64,000 nucleotides of DNA. It comes from Plenodomus lindquistii (lineage: Eukaryota; Ascomycota; Dothideomycetes; Pleosporales; Leptosphaeriaceae). The stretch covers positions 1,178,001 through 1,242,000 of the forward strand of contig JANUWI010000001.1 in the NCBI GenBank assembly GCA_025504975.1. Direction: 5' to 3'. The notes beneath the pieces are model-generated. The model did no database searches, was not told the DNA's origin, and was given only the letters and a program-made list of their open reading frames with translations. This document shows, one piece after another, positions 12,020 to 24,300 of this stretch. Made by a program: the position numbers and the translations under genes. The number at the start of each line of letters is the position of its first letter. Position 1 is the stretch's first letter.

Positions 12020-13361
12020 TTAAGGAGCTACTGTCCCTAGACTAATCTCTGTATTAGGCAACGGCACTATCTTCAGGCTCAGAGGTTTCCCGTCAGCTCC
12101 AAACCGCTGTGCATCAGCATGTAGGTTACGAGAATCGCGAACTGCTTGCCCGGCTCGCTTCAACATTGATCGAGTGAAATCCCCTACGGCACTTCTGACG
12201 CGTGTGATATCTTTGTAACCACCACTTTGCGCCATCTCGCCTAGTATTTTGCTTAGCACAATTGTGTCTATCAAGGTATGATAGTCGCCCTCCCCACGGA
12301 AGGGAACCATGGCGTGTGCCGCATCGCCCATGAGAAAGACACGGCATTCCGGTACGATGGTTGGGTCGAGTTCCAGATCCCGCCAAACGCGCGTCTCCCG
12401 CTGGATTTGCTCAGGCTTGGTCAATTCAAAAATTTCGCGGAATTTGGGCGAGAGCTTCCGGGTGCGTTTGAGAACATGGTCAAGCTTTTCTTGCTGAGTA
12501 GCTTGTTGAAGCCAGTGATCTGGGTTGCTGATGTTGTGGTCGGTCTCGAGGAAGTTCCAGTAGTAGTTTGCCGACAGACCGTCCGAATGGACATAGTGTA
12601 GCCCTCCGAAGCCGATGAAGCCCAGGTCAGGTCGGATGAGCATGTAGCCACTATGGCCAAGAGCTAATTGGCGCTTAAACGCTTCACCGGAAAGTTGGAG
12701 CTGGCCGACGATCGTAGCAAGAGGCACAACGTTGAGGAGCTCTTTCGATGGCTTGTGGAGGAGCTGTTCTCTTACTACGCTGTTTATACCGTCTGTAGCA
12801 ACGATAAAATCGCCCTGCGCTGAGCTACCGTCTTCAAATTGTACTGAGACTCCATTGTCTTCATGCTCGATCGTCTTGACTCGTTTGTCCCATTGTACAG
12901 GAATGTTGGTCATTAGCCAATCCCGTAGGCGATGTCGCTCCGCTCGAACAAAGGGGAAGTCAGGCGAGTCCTGGAATTGTATGAATATCTCCTCGAAAAA
13001 ATAACGAATTTACATTCTGCTTACCTGGAATCCCCATCGATCCTCTCTTCCAGGCATGTACATGCTCAATTGAGCTGAAAGGTCTAAGGGTACGAGATGA
13101 TTTGTCGAATTTTTGAGATCCGGCAAATCGTCTGGGAAAACGGAAAGAAGGTCGTTAACGATGCTATACTAAGTCAGAAATCCGTGAAAATAGCAGTGAA
13201 TGGAGTTGTTTTACATACGAATGCATGGCAATAGCCCATCCTTGAAATCTAGCGTTTTCGTCAGGATCTCGTTCAAAGATTTCAAACGAGATGTTTTGTT
13301 TTCGCAGGCTCTGAGCAAGACTCAGACCGCCCACACCTGCTCCAACTATGAGTACGTGCAT
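12020..13361 (-). CDS. FAD-dependent monooxygenase (group A, aromatic-hydroxylase-like)
   Basis: NAD(P)H- and FAD-dependent hydroxylase of the class common in polyketide and alkaloid clusters. Exons 13361-13219, 13163-13025 and 12970-12020 close in frame to 410 residues. The start MHVLIVGAGVGGLSLA puts the GxGxxG FAD fold at residue 5, as usual; an upstream ATG at 13460 would add an unrelated leader. The second flavin motif is VATDGINSVVR (DG motif) and the third FLMGDAAHAM (GD motif, ribityl binding). The segment after it reads RGEGDYHTLID, slightly altered from the common RGEGANHA form. It is divergent from the 2OG oxygenase with a 0.49-kb shared upstream region. It could carry out a carbon or nitrogen hydroxylation on the lactam product. 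Confidence 0.9.
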
Positions 13362-13848
13362 GGCATGTAAATTCAGATTATGCAGCAAAGGATGAGTAGA
13401 AGGGAATGAGGATGTACACCCGTGCTTGATCTCGCTGCGTATATACAATTCTGTGTTCAATAAGAGCCACTACGTCTGACCATTACTACGCCCATTTGGA
13501 AAGCTACTAGCCGAAAATACTAATAACGGCTTGCATACCTCATCAACATGCGTAGTCTACTGAGAAGCCTCAACGTCATAAAGTGCCGACCTTCTCAGCT
13601 GACGGTGGTGCTGCGGTAACTTTACTTTTATTGGCTGCATGTAAGTCGCCGATGATTCCTGGTCAGACTTGGAGCGCCGAAAGAAACCAAGTGTCGGTGT
13701 CGGCGGCAAGGAATATGCGCGTATCACGCCAATAAGGCCTAGACTAGATCAGTTTCGCTATTATCCCTATGTGAAACTCACCAGAATCTACGCACTGGTT
13801 TTCTGTAGACAGAAGTCATATTGCAATTATTCTGTAAAATACAGCAAC
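13362..13848. promoter_or_regulatory. Bidirectional upstream region of FMO and 2OG oxygenase
   Basis: Separates two divergent cluster genes. Contains CGG-type half sites (for example GTGTCGGTGTCGGCGG near 13690) but no exact copy of the TTCGGTGA element seen before other cluster genes. Confidence 0.4.
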
Positions 13849-14893
13849 ATGGCAATCGAAGAACTCAAACTCCCTCTGATCGATATCAGCGGCTACATTG
13901 CCCCAAAATCGCCCGAAGACAAGCAGCTGGTCATCGAAGAAGTATCTCAGGCAGCAAGACAATATGGTTTCTTCCAAATCAAAGGCCACGGCATTCCCTT
14001 GAGTCTACAGGAGGACCTGGTGAAATGCATGAGAAACGTCTTCGACCTACCTGACGAAGAGAAACTGAAGATGTCTTTCCTCGAAAATCCCTGTCGAAGA
14101 GGATATGAAGCATCAGGAATGTCACATCGGAAAGGCGACGCACTGCCCGATGCCAAGGAGGTAAGCCGCATACACAATAACAACGACGACGATGCATACC
14201 GATCATCATAACTAAGATGTTCTGTGTGACAAATAGTGCTTCTTCGTTGGCCGCGATGACCCCCAAATCGAACTCGCCGGCATCTTCGGCCCCAACGTTT
14301 GGCCACCCCTCCCGGAATCCTCCTTTCGCGACCCCGTAACCAAGTACTATGACCTAACCTCCAATTTGGGCAAGACTCTATGGTCCATTCTCCTCGAAGG
14401 CCTCTCCCAGCCCCCCGCAACTGTCAACAAATTCTCCAAGCGCCCCATTGTCCCCATGAAAATGATCCGCTACCCCCCAGTCACAAAGGTACAAACAGGC
14501 CAGTACGGTATTGGAGCGCACACTGACTTCGGGGGCGTGACCATTCTGTTTCAACAGCCTGGCAAAGACGGCTTGGAGGTATGGGTCGATGAGCAACAAG
14601 CATGGATCGAGGTGCCGGCGCTGGAAGATGTTTACGTGATCAATTGTGGGGATATGGTTCAGAGATGGTCGGGTGGTGTGTATAAGAGTGCCAAGCACCG
14701 GGTTATCAACAAGGTGGAGAATGGGGAGAGGATGTCTTGTGCGACGTTTTGGCATGGGGATGTCAGGGCCACAAATCCACTGAACCCGCTGGATGCGGAT
14801 AAGGAGACGGTGGGCATGTTGCTTGCTAAGAGGCTTGGCGGGCAGTACTCGTTTTCTGACGAGTTGTTAGCGGAGATTGGCGCGACGGTGTGA
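13849..14893 (+). CDS. 2-oxoglutarate/Fe(II)-dependent oxygenase (isopenicillin-N-synthase-like)
   Basis: Non-haem iron oxygenase able to hydroxylate, desaturate or cyclise. Exons 13849-14160 and 14237-14893 (76-nt intron, GTAAGC donor, AATAG acceptor) give 322 residues. N-terminal DIOX_N segment reads LPLIDISGY ... YGFFQIKGHGI. The facial triad is His199 and Asp201 (GAHTDFG) with His258 (KHRVIN); the 2OG-binding Arg269-x-Ser271 lies in ERMSC. All key residues and the length are normal, so the enzyme should be active. The start used is the third in-frame ATG; the longer frame from 13669 is not supported by family length. It is divergent from the FMO and convergent with the PKS-NRPS gene. Confidence 0.92.
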
Positions 14894-15369
14894 TTTTCGT
14901 ATGGCGTATGTAGCTGTGAAAGCCGTATCTTGGGATTGGTGTCAATGGAATCTTTCCAGCTAGCTTCGTGATATAATTACCGCTTCTTGAACTCCAAATA
15001 GGCTTCTCTAGACAGGGTAAGTCTATGATGTACATAGACACACTATTTAGAGACTCTTTAAAGCTATGTTGTGGAATACCTATACATCCGCCCCTAAGAA
15101 CAGGACGGCGTCCACCAAGCATGTGACGCCTGCATCTACAGATAAGAAACCGCTGCAGACAGCCCGCTGATTTAGCCGGAGAGTTTGATTATGAATCTCT
15201 ATTGCAACAACACCTGACGTTTTGTGTTTTGGAAAGCCTAACATATAAGAAATTAACAACTTTGAATCTTATGAAAGTTGATTTTACCCTAATCTAAAGC
15301 TCCCGGAGGCCAGTTTTCTTGCATTCCAAATACCACCATGAAGTTCTCACATCCTCTGGCCTTTGGAGA
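14894..15369. other. Intergenic between convergent genes, no gene seen
   Basis: AT-rich 3' flank of the 2OG oxygenase (+) and PKS-NRPS (-). No coding potential. Confidence 0.6.
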
Positions 15370-18300
15370 TCATCTTTTCGTGAATTCGAGCTCACCTGTT
15401 CCGCGCCGGACTGTTGCATCCTGAGAGGCGAGAATATAGGAGAACCCCAGTGCCTTAATCTTCCCCATCCACTTGAGTAGCGGCATCGATGAGATGGACG
15501 CCTCTCCTTGTGACTTGCACACTTTGAAGAGCTCAGCACGGTCCGTCAGGTCCTCCACAGAGATGGTTATGGGACATTCGTAATGAAGGTATTTCGTGCT
15601 GGCGGTAGTTTCCGTTGTTGCTGACACGCAGGCTATGATCGAATCACACAACCATGTTGCAACATGTTCTCCCAGTATCAAATCCATTCGTCCTTGCCAG
15701 CCTGTTGTATCCGGTACTGCGCCAGCCAATTCCATGCAACGCTCGAACTCGTCCAGAACAGCTTTCTTCTGCGCTGGTATTGTGATGGATGACGAAGGAA
15801 GAAGGCGGTAGATAAAGGACGGCACGGAGACCTCAGGACTCTTGGCAGAGCGCTCCAGAACGCGCTCACTCACCCATTTGCTTGACACATAACCATCGGA
15901 GCCGTCTAGTGGTGGAGAATAAAATATAGCCGAGGATGGGGTGGCAGATGGATCAGACAAGACCGCTGATGTTGATACAAAGTGGATCGGGAGACGCCTA
16001 AAAGAGGCGAGCTTCACTAACTCCTTTGTGGACTGAACGTTGGTCGCCCTCAACATATTGTAGTTGTCCCAGAATGATCGCACGGCACCTAGGTGTAGGA
16101 TGACGTTGACATTTTGGGCCAAATACCTGAACTCCTCCTCTTCTAAGCCAAGGAGTGGGAGGGACAGGTCTCCTGCAGAGACCTTCACCTGTGGATGCGA
16201 GAGAATATCCCCGGGACGGTCTCTATTTCGCACAGTTATGCAGTGCACTCTTCCCACGGTCGGATGTGAGAGTAAGACCCGAAGGACGTGCTTGGCCAAA
16301 TTCCCAGTGGCGCCGGTCATCAGCACAGTCATAACTCCTGACTTTTCTTCGATCTTGGCGCCCTGGCAAGAGTCTAGGGCCATTGGTGGAGTAGTCTCAG
16401 CTTCCTCATCGAGGAGGTTGACAACAGGGCTTTCCTCGATCTTGCGTGCCATCTCGCTCAGCGTGCTGAGGTTTATGAAGTCGACAAGGCGCACAGCGAC
16501 GTTGAATACCTGGCGGATACGAGACTGTAGACGTACCACTAGGAGAGAGTTCCCTCCAATCCGGAAGAAGTCGGTTGAAGCCGTAAGACTCGTCCCGACG
16601 CTCTTGAGGTGAGGCAGCAGATCTTCCCATATTGATGCAAGTTGCATCATCGTTTGAGACATCTCCGAGCTTTCTTCGTCGCTATCATCTGCCCGAGAAG
16701 TGCGCTGTGGTAATTCAAGATTCGCAATAGCCTTCCTGTCGACTTTGGCATGTTTCGTGACGGGAAGTCTCTCAAGCGGGATTGCCAAGACAGGCATCAT
16801 GTATGGAGGGATTGGTAAGCGGCTAAGTAGTTGTTCCAAAAAGAAGGTTTGATCTTCCACAACGGCGTCGGGGGAGAAGACAACGTGTGCAACAAGATAG
16901 TCAGGGTCACCTGACCTGAGAGAAACTACAGCATCCTTCAAGATGCCCCTAGCAGTGGAAACCATGTTTTGCTCGATGTCCTGCAAATTGACGCGGAGGC
17001 CACGTAGTTTGATCTGTGTATCGCCGGCCATACGATTTCGGAAGATCAACGATCCATCATCTTGCAAATGTCCAACATCACCGGTGCGGTGCATTTTCGT
17101 CCATCCGTTACCGCTCATGAACGGAGTTGCATACGGATTGGGCATGAAAACCTGATCAGAAAGTTTTTGATCAGTCAGATAACCCATCGATACGCCAGCG
17201 CCGCCAATAAATACTTCTCCTGGCATTCCGACCGGCAGCGGCTTTTGATTCCCGTCTAAGATATACGTTGCGTAGTTTGGCAAAGAAAATCCACACGCAA
17301 TGGACCTTTCTTCGCCCGCTTGTATTGGCAAGCTCTCTTGACGATAATCGATGAATCCTTTATGTGAGGAAATCGATATCTCTGCAGGTCCATACGAGTT
17401 GCTGAGACGGAGGTGTGTTAGACCTAGGGAGGAGAATTGTCGCAAGATCGCCTTGGTAAGAGGCTCGCCACCCGCAAAAGCGAAATGCCAATCGCTTGCC
17501 TTGACAAGGTTATCATGGCCATATTGCATCCACATCGAATATTCCGAAGGAGTGACCTTGGTGTAGGTAATGGATTGGCGCCACATAATGTCTGTAATGG
17601 ACAACGGATCTCCGCGCTTGTCCCAGGGAACAACAAAGACCATCCCTCCATTCACAAGGCCAGTGAAGATTTGATCTAAAGAAAAGTCAAAAGTGAAGGC
17701 GCTCTGTTGCAACACCCGCTCAGCTCCGAGTTCGTAGGTCTTTGTGTATCCTTCCATCTCGTTGCGAATGCCCGAGTGCTGGATCACGATACCCTTTGGC
17801 GTTCCGGTAGAGCCACTGGTATACAAAATTGCCGCTGGCTGATCAGACTTGGCGGAATTAGGCACCCGGTTAGAGGTGGATGCTGGGATATTGGAGACAT
17901 CAAGGATTATAGGCACGTTGAGCCGTGGCGCGTCTTTGATGGTATCGTTGTCAGTGAGAACAGCAGCCGGGGCGCAATGACTCGCTTGTGTGACAAGTCG
18001 TTCCAGAGGGTTCCTGAGATCAAGAGGGACATAAACGCCTCCGATCCACATGATGGCTAGCAAAGAGCAGATCCAATCACTGGTAGCTTGCTGGAAAACA
18101 AGTACTCGATGCCCATGGCTGACTCCCGCATTGATCAAAGCCTCTGCGATAGCTTCTATTCGCTTTGACATGGCCGAGTACGAGTACAGCTTGTCATAAC
18201 CATCTGACAATGCAGTGCTGTCTCCATGTAGCTGGACCATTTGATCGATACGATGTAGAAGTGTCGGCGGCCAGTCTTGCTCCATCTGAGGTCCCACACC

Positions 18301-21300
18301 CATCTCAAGTGCGCTTGTTAGTTGCTGTTCGCTAAAAAGAGGCATGTCATTTAACATGAGCGATACGTCTCGCGAAAAGGTAGTGACGAAATGTGCGTAA
18401 GTTTGGAGCAGTAGATTTGCCGCGGTCTCATCGTAAAGGCCCTTCTGGACTCGGAAAGTCAGATGGACATTGGATCCAAGGTCGGCTACATCAAGCGCGA
18501 TGTCGTACCCGGTTCTGCCCGGATGCAACTGGTCGAGATCGAAGCGGCAATTGCACCAGGTCTGCCTATCACTCGTTTGCTGTCGGTAGTCGAAGAAGGT
18601 TTGAAAGAAAGGATTATATGAAGAAGAACGGGGCACGTTGAGCTCCTTGAGTAGGATATCGAAAGGAAGTCGTGAATGTGCGAGTGCTCCATAGGCTGTG
18701 TTGCGTGCTTCCACGATTGCATCCCCAAAGGTCTGCTTCGACATGCGAGAGAATTTCAAAGTTAGCAGATTTAGGAAGAACCCGATGCTACCAATAACAT
18801 CGCTGTCCTGGCGATTGGCGTCCGCAATGCCGATGGTAAGCTCCTGTGTATCCGTGAAAGCAAACAGCATAGCTTTGAAAGTAGCCAAGTAGAAATGGAA
18901 AGGTGTCGATCGATGAGCTCGACTCACGGCTTTGACTTGCGCTACGAGATTTGCGTCGAGTAATGTGCTCACCTGATGAAGCGCGTAGTTGGTCATTGCC
19001 GTCCGTGAGCTGGATCGGGCCATTGGTAGTAATGGTAGGACCGGAGGCTGAGAACCAGCTGGAAAAATTCCCTGCCAGTACGTGATCTCGTCTGTCATCT
19101 CTCCATCGTCGAGCATGCGCCGCTGTTCGACTGAGAAATCAGGATATTGGCGAGATACTGGCCCCAGTCGCTCACCGTTGTATGTTTTGTCTATCTCTGA
19201 ACTCAAGACTTGGAAACTGGCCATGTCCATGATGATGTGGTGGTAGTTGACAAGCAAAAAGTGCGATGTTGGAGACAGTGTCACTAGTATCATTCGTAGC
19301 AAAGGCCCACTGGCGAGGTCGAACTGGTACTTTCGCAATCGGTCGTACTCGGCGGCAACGCCTTCCTCAGAGGCCACTGATTTGCGCTCTAGTTTGATTG
19401 AAGAGTGACTCAGTACGTTCTGCCACGCTTGATCAGCTTCATCTGAGTCTTCAGTAAAGCAAGTTCGCAAAGCCTCGTGCCTGGCAGTCACGGTTTCAAT
19501 AGCTCTTTCTAGGTCACCAACGCGGATGTGGCCGTTTATGCGGAACTTTAGGGTGACGTTGAAAGCCGTCGGGTCTTCTACCAGTAACCGTAGAAACCAG
19601 AATCGAGATTGGCCAATAGATATGGGGTGGCGTTTGACGATAGAGCTGTTGACAGCAAATCGGCTCTGAGTTATACCTGCAACTGAGGCGGCAGATGTCG
19701 TTCTGGTACTTCCAGTAGCTGATTCCCCTACTGCGGAGTTATACTCGCGCTCATCAGTGCTATTTGTGGAGTGGGGCTGAACACTGGAGGCAGTCGCTGA
19801 GCTAGAAACAGTTTCTGAAGATGCCTGCAAACGTTCAGCAGCCGGATCGCTAACACTTCCTTGGCCAATCTGGGCGAGAAGGTCCTTTGGCAACCGCTTG
19901 ATGGCCATTTCACAAACATTGTCCAAGGAAGATCCGTCAAGAACCTTCAGTACCGGGATATCGACCTGGAGAGACTTCAAGAACCATGAACGTATCTCAA
20001 CAGCGACTAAGGAGTCGATGCCCGTCTCGATCAGAGGAGCGTCTGATGGGAATTTGTCATCTCCACTGCCTAGAAGTACTCGCAATTTACTAGCGGTGCA
20101 CTCCTTCAACACCGCAAGAGCTTCGACCATACTTTCTGCAGCAGCGATTTGGTCCTTTACAGGAAGATTCACGCCGTTACCACGGGAAGAATCTCCAGCT
20201 TCGTCTGCTGCAGAGCTCACAACCAAATGCGAGAATATGGGATTGTTGTACCATACGATACTACGCTCCTCGGTGGTGATAGTCCGAAGACCACTTGTCG
20301 TTATGGCAGTGGAATGAATGCTAGGCGCTTTGCCCTTGATGGTCGGACGGCCGGAGTAAATGCTTTCCACAAAAGCTGACCGAATGTCCAATTCGGAAAG
20401 AGGTGTGATGCCGTATTTCTGGAGCGAGTCAATGACTGACTGCCCCGCCACCTCCGCGATGCCAACGCCTAGGATCAAGCCTAGGTCCAGAGCAGAAGCA
20501 GCTAGGCCACGATTTCGTCTTTGTCTGGCAAGCCCGTTCATATAACCATTGGCTGCGACGTAATTGGATTGCCCCGCGGTACCAATAACACACGATATGG
20601 AAGAGCACAAGACAAAGAAGTCGAGATCATCGTTGTAGAAAACTCGATCCAGATTGTACGAGCCACTGATCTTGGGACCAAGAGCACGATTCATCATCTC
20701 GGCAGACATCCTGTCAAAAGGAGCATCGCTCAGAACATTGGCTCCGTTGACAACACCGCCGATGGGAGGGTTAGATGATTTAATATCCGTGATCAGACTG
20801 TCCAAAGACTCCCGATTGGTGATGTCGACAGCCATGACTTTGGCTATGCCTTGAGTGGATTCAAAAGAGTCAAGCCATTTTTGATCGACCTTAGGATCTC
20901 GACTCGTCAGGATAACCGTGCCAGCTCCGTTTGAAACCATCCATTCGCAAAGAGACTGTCCAATCTGCCCTGTGAGGCCAAAGAGTATGTATGACTTGTC
21001 ATTCGAGAAGATATTGCAAGCCTCCAGCGGTCGAACCTCTGCGATGACGTCTCCTTTGGTAGGCCAGCGGATGACGGTCGCAGCATTGTAGCTCCCATGT
21101 CGTTCGCTCTGGCGAAGATCAATGACCAAGTCTCGCGAGAGCGTGTCGCTTGGGCTTGACGCTGCACAAGCGCGTGCGTACGCAGTCGCCACAGCGTCTT
21201 GTAAGCTCAATGCGTGGGCTCTATCGACGAGGCTTTTCTGCGAAGCTTGAGGCCTAGCGAAATTCCGCCACTCCACATACTTGCATGAAGGTCCCAAGGC

Positions 21301-24300
21301 TTGCGTAATTCTGGGACCGATGCTTTCAGCTCCTCCTGCCAAATCCAAGAAGTGAGTAATCTTGAGAGGAGCAAGACTGCGTCGCATGGTCGAACTCGAC
21401 ACGTACTGATCGAATGCAAGCCAGGAACGATCCACCTTCAGAGCCGTTGTGTTCAGACACGAGAAGTACACCATTACAGACTTGGCGGTGGCCTGTCGTT
21501 TGAGAGCAGCAGCTAATGCAAGATCTTGCTCCACGCAATGAACAAGGAGCGTACTTCCTGGACTTACATCGTCGAGTAACGATGCAGCCAAAAGCTCACT
21601 AACCACCGCGACTAGGATCAGCGCAGAATCTTCAACCGACTTTTCCTCTTGCGTCAATTCCACTGAAGCAATGGGGGTTGTCCGGGCTGAACAGCAGAAC
21701 GCAACACTGATGGCTAGCCCTGGTGCCTCGCCAAGCTTCCCGAGTGCAAGAAATAAGAAGGTCCCTGAGGCAAATCGAATTGCGTTGACTGATGAAGATA
21801 CTACTGCCAATTGCATGCGCTTGTCGACCTCTTTGAAATTTGGAGCATTTCCGCTGGCCACTAGACGAGGCATTGATGTCCCCTGATCTGGCTCGATGGA
21901 ATGGTCCAAGTCTGACACCGAGACTTTGGTCTTGATCACACGTCTTGACGAATTGATCCGGTTGTTTTGGTCTACATGTGGTAAAATGCGTGGCAGGAAC
22001 AGTTTCCCATGGTATTCGAATGTTTCCGGTTCCTGTGACCAGGTTATGGGTTCATCCGCCCACTTGTCTAGGGCACACTGGCGCAAGATATGCTCAGAAG
22101 CTATGCGTGGTACGACCTCAGTACTGCTAGAAATGTCCAGCGAGTTGATTGAGATGTGACTTGCTTCATTGGAAAGGGAGCGACAAAAAGCCATACTGGC
22201 AGAGTGGAAAGGCTCGGTGCCCTCATGGACACCGCGTGTAAGCCACAGGATCTGCTGTGCGTTGCTGAACATCTGTTTTATTCCTGTCATCTTCCGTTCC
22301 GTAATGACCTTGAAGATCGGTTCGTCCAGATCGATTATATTGATAAAAGTGGACGCAGAAGGGATCTCCGAGGAATCTTTCTCTCCTGGTAGGCCTTCAA
22401 TAATCGTTACATTACCACAGAAACGGGAGAGAAGATCAGCAAGCTCATCTGCCATGCGATAACTTTCGACACTGGTAGCACAAAATATGACCAGATTATT
22501 GATAAAGATGGGAGTCGTTGGGGCAGTGAGTGGTCGTCGCAAGAATTTGATGCGCTCGTCTACCGCTTGAGCCACCATCACAGAGAACGGTGAGCCGGTA
22601 TCCTGGCGAGTCATCGAATCTATTCCTCCAAATCCAGCGTTTCGCGTCGCAGAGTGCCAAGCACCAGCTCTCATTGCACGTCTAGGCTTGAGGGCAGCAT
22701 CGGAGTTTACGAGTTCGTCGAGAGTGTCAATTCCGATCCCAGTCTGTTCACACAGCACTAAATATCCGCCTGGTTTCAAGAGCTGTCGGACATTTTGCAA
22801 GAAGACGGCCACCGAAGAAGAGGTCTGCGAAGCGTTGGACGCGATGACAACATCATATGAGTTTGGATGAAATCCCTGAACGTCGGGTGCCTGGTTATCG
22901 TCGAATGTCCGAAATGTAACGGTGGAATCTTTGAACTTGTCTGCTGTAATTTGGACAGCATCTGGTACAGTCTCCGTGTAAGTATATGATGGCAGAGCCC
23001 CACCGTGCTCTTTCAATGCCATATATACCATCTGTGGAGTCTGGAGTCCGTCGCTCATTTCAAGAAATTTGGCATGGGGGTAACGGTACGCAATTTGTTT
23101 GACGACAGTAGCCAGTACCAACTTTGCGTCAGCATATCCAGAGTCCTTTGCAAGAAGATATTCCGACGCGTCTGGGACTGCCACCCCAAGTCGTGTAAAT
23201 GAGAACATGGATCGATCCTCATCGTTTGTGGCAGGAGCAAATGGCTGTAAAGCCAATTCGTTGACTTGAATCATACATTGCTGCCCGTTCTCGCTGAGAA
23301 CATCGATGTTCGCGGTGAAATCATCTGAATCCTCACAGATCGCAGCGACTTGGACCTCGGATCCAGAGATCGGTAAGGAGTTGCAGGATTTGGGATTGAT
23401 TCTAATGCTCTGTATGCTGGTGGGGACGTGCAGTGACCAAAGGCGCCCGTCTCCAGGATAGGAATATGCAAGCATCGCCGCCTGAAAAGCGACATCTAGC
23501 ATGCTTGGATGTACCCAGTAGATAGTTGGCTCATTATCAGAATACGCATAGGAGGATACCACAGCAGACGCCTGATTCAATCTGCGCTTGATGGATGCAA
23601 GACTTCTGAACGGGCCCGTGTAGCCATAACCCAGCTTGGAGAAGGCGGCATATGCTAGCTGAGATTCAATGGTCGTCATGCTGTGGTCGTCTAACACGGC
23701 GGACAAGGGTAACAGGGCGAATTTGGGGTCACCTAGGGAAATCTTTACTGTCGCACTTGCAACCAGCTCAAGGTCGTGGTCTGATCCACTGGCGGGAGCT
23801 GAGCCAGCGAAGACCGAGAACGCAGCAGTGATTGTCTGATCCAATTTTCTCTCAATTGATGTCAGGGTAACGAGTGTCTCTACACTTGAGGCGTCGCCGC
23901 CTTCGTCAAACGTTACCGCTTTGGGTATTGAGAAGTGATCGATCTCGAGAAGCTGGACCTCGCTGGAGTCTGCAAGGATCCGACATGCCTCAATCGCCAT
24001 CGACACATAACCTGCAGCCGGGAAGACTACCAAGCCTTGCAGCTTGTGACCTTCCAACCAGGCCAACTCAGACATTTTTAGCAAATTTGACCAGCGCATG
24101 TCATTGCTGTTCGATTCTGGGGAAAGAACACCGAGTAACTCATGAACGGGGTGTTGACGTGATCGGATCTTCTTCGATCGTCGAGATTCGGTCCAATGCG
24201 CCTTGCCATGATCCCACTGGTAAGCTGGTAGGCCATTTAACAGCTCACGAGAGTTTAATGGGGCTGAAACACAATTGTCGAATGATGCCAGGTCAACAGA

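Noticed and set aside
22500..23300. Active C-methyltransferase domain in the PKS
   Set aside because: The glycine-rich SAM-binding loop expected before the conserved KPGG segment is missing.
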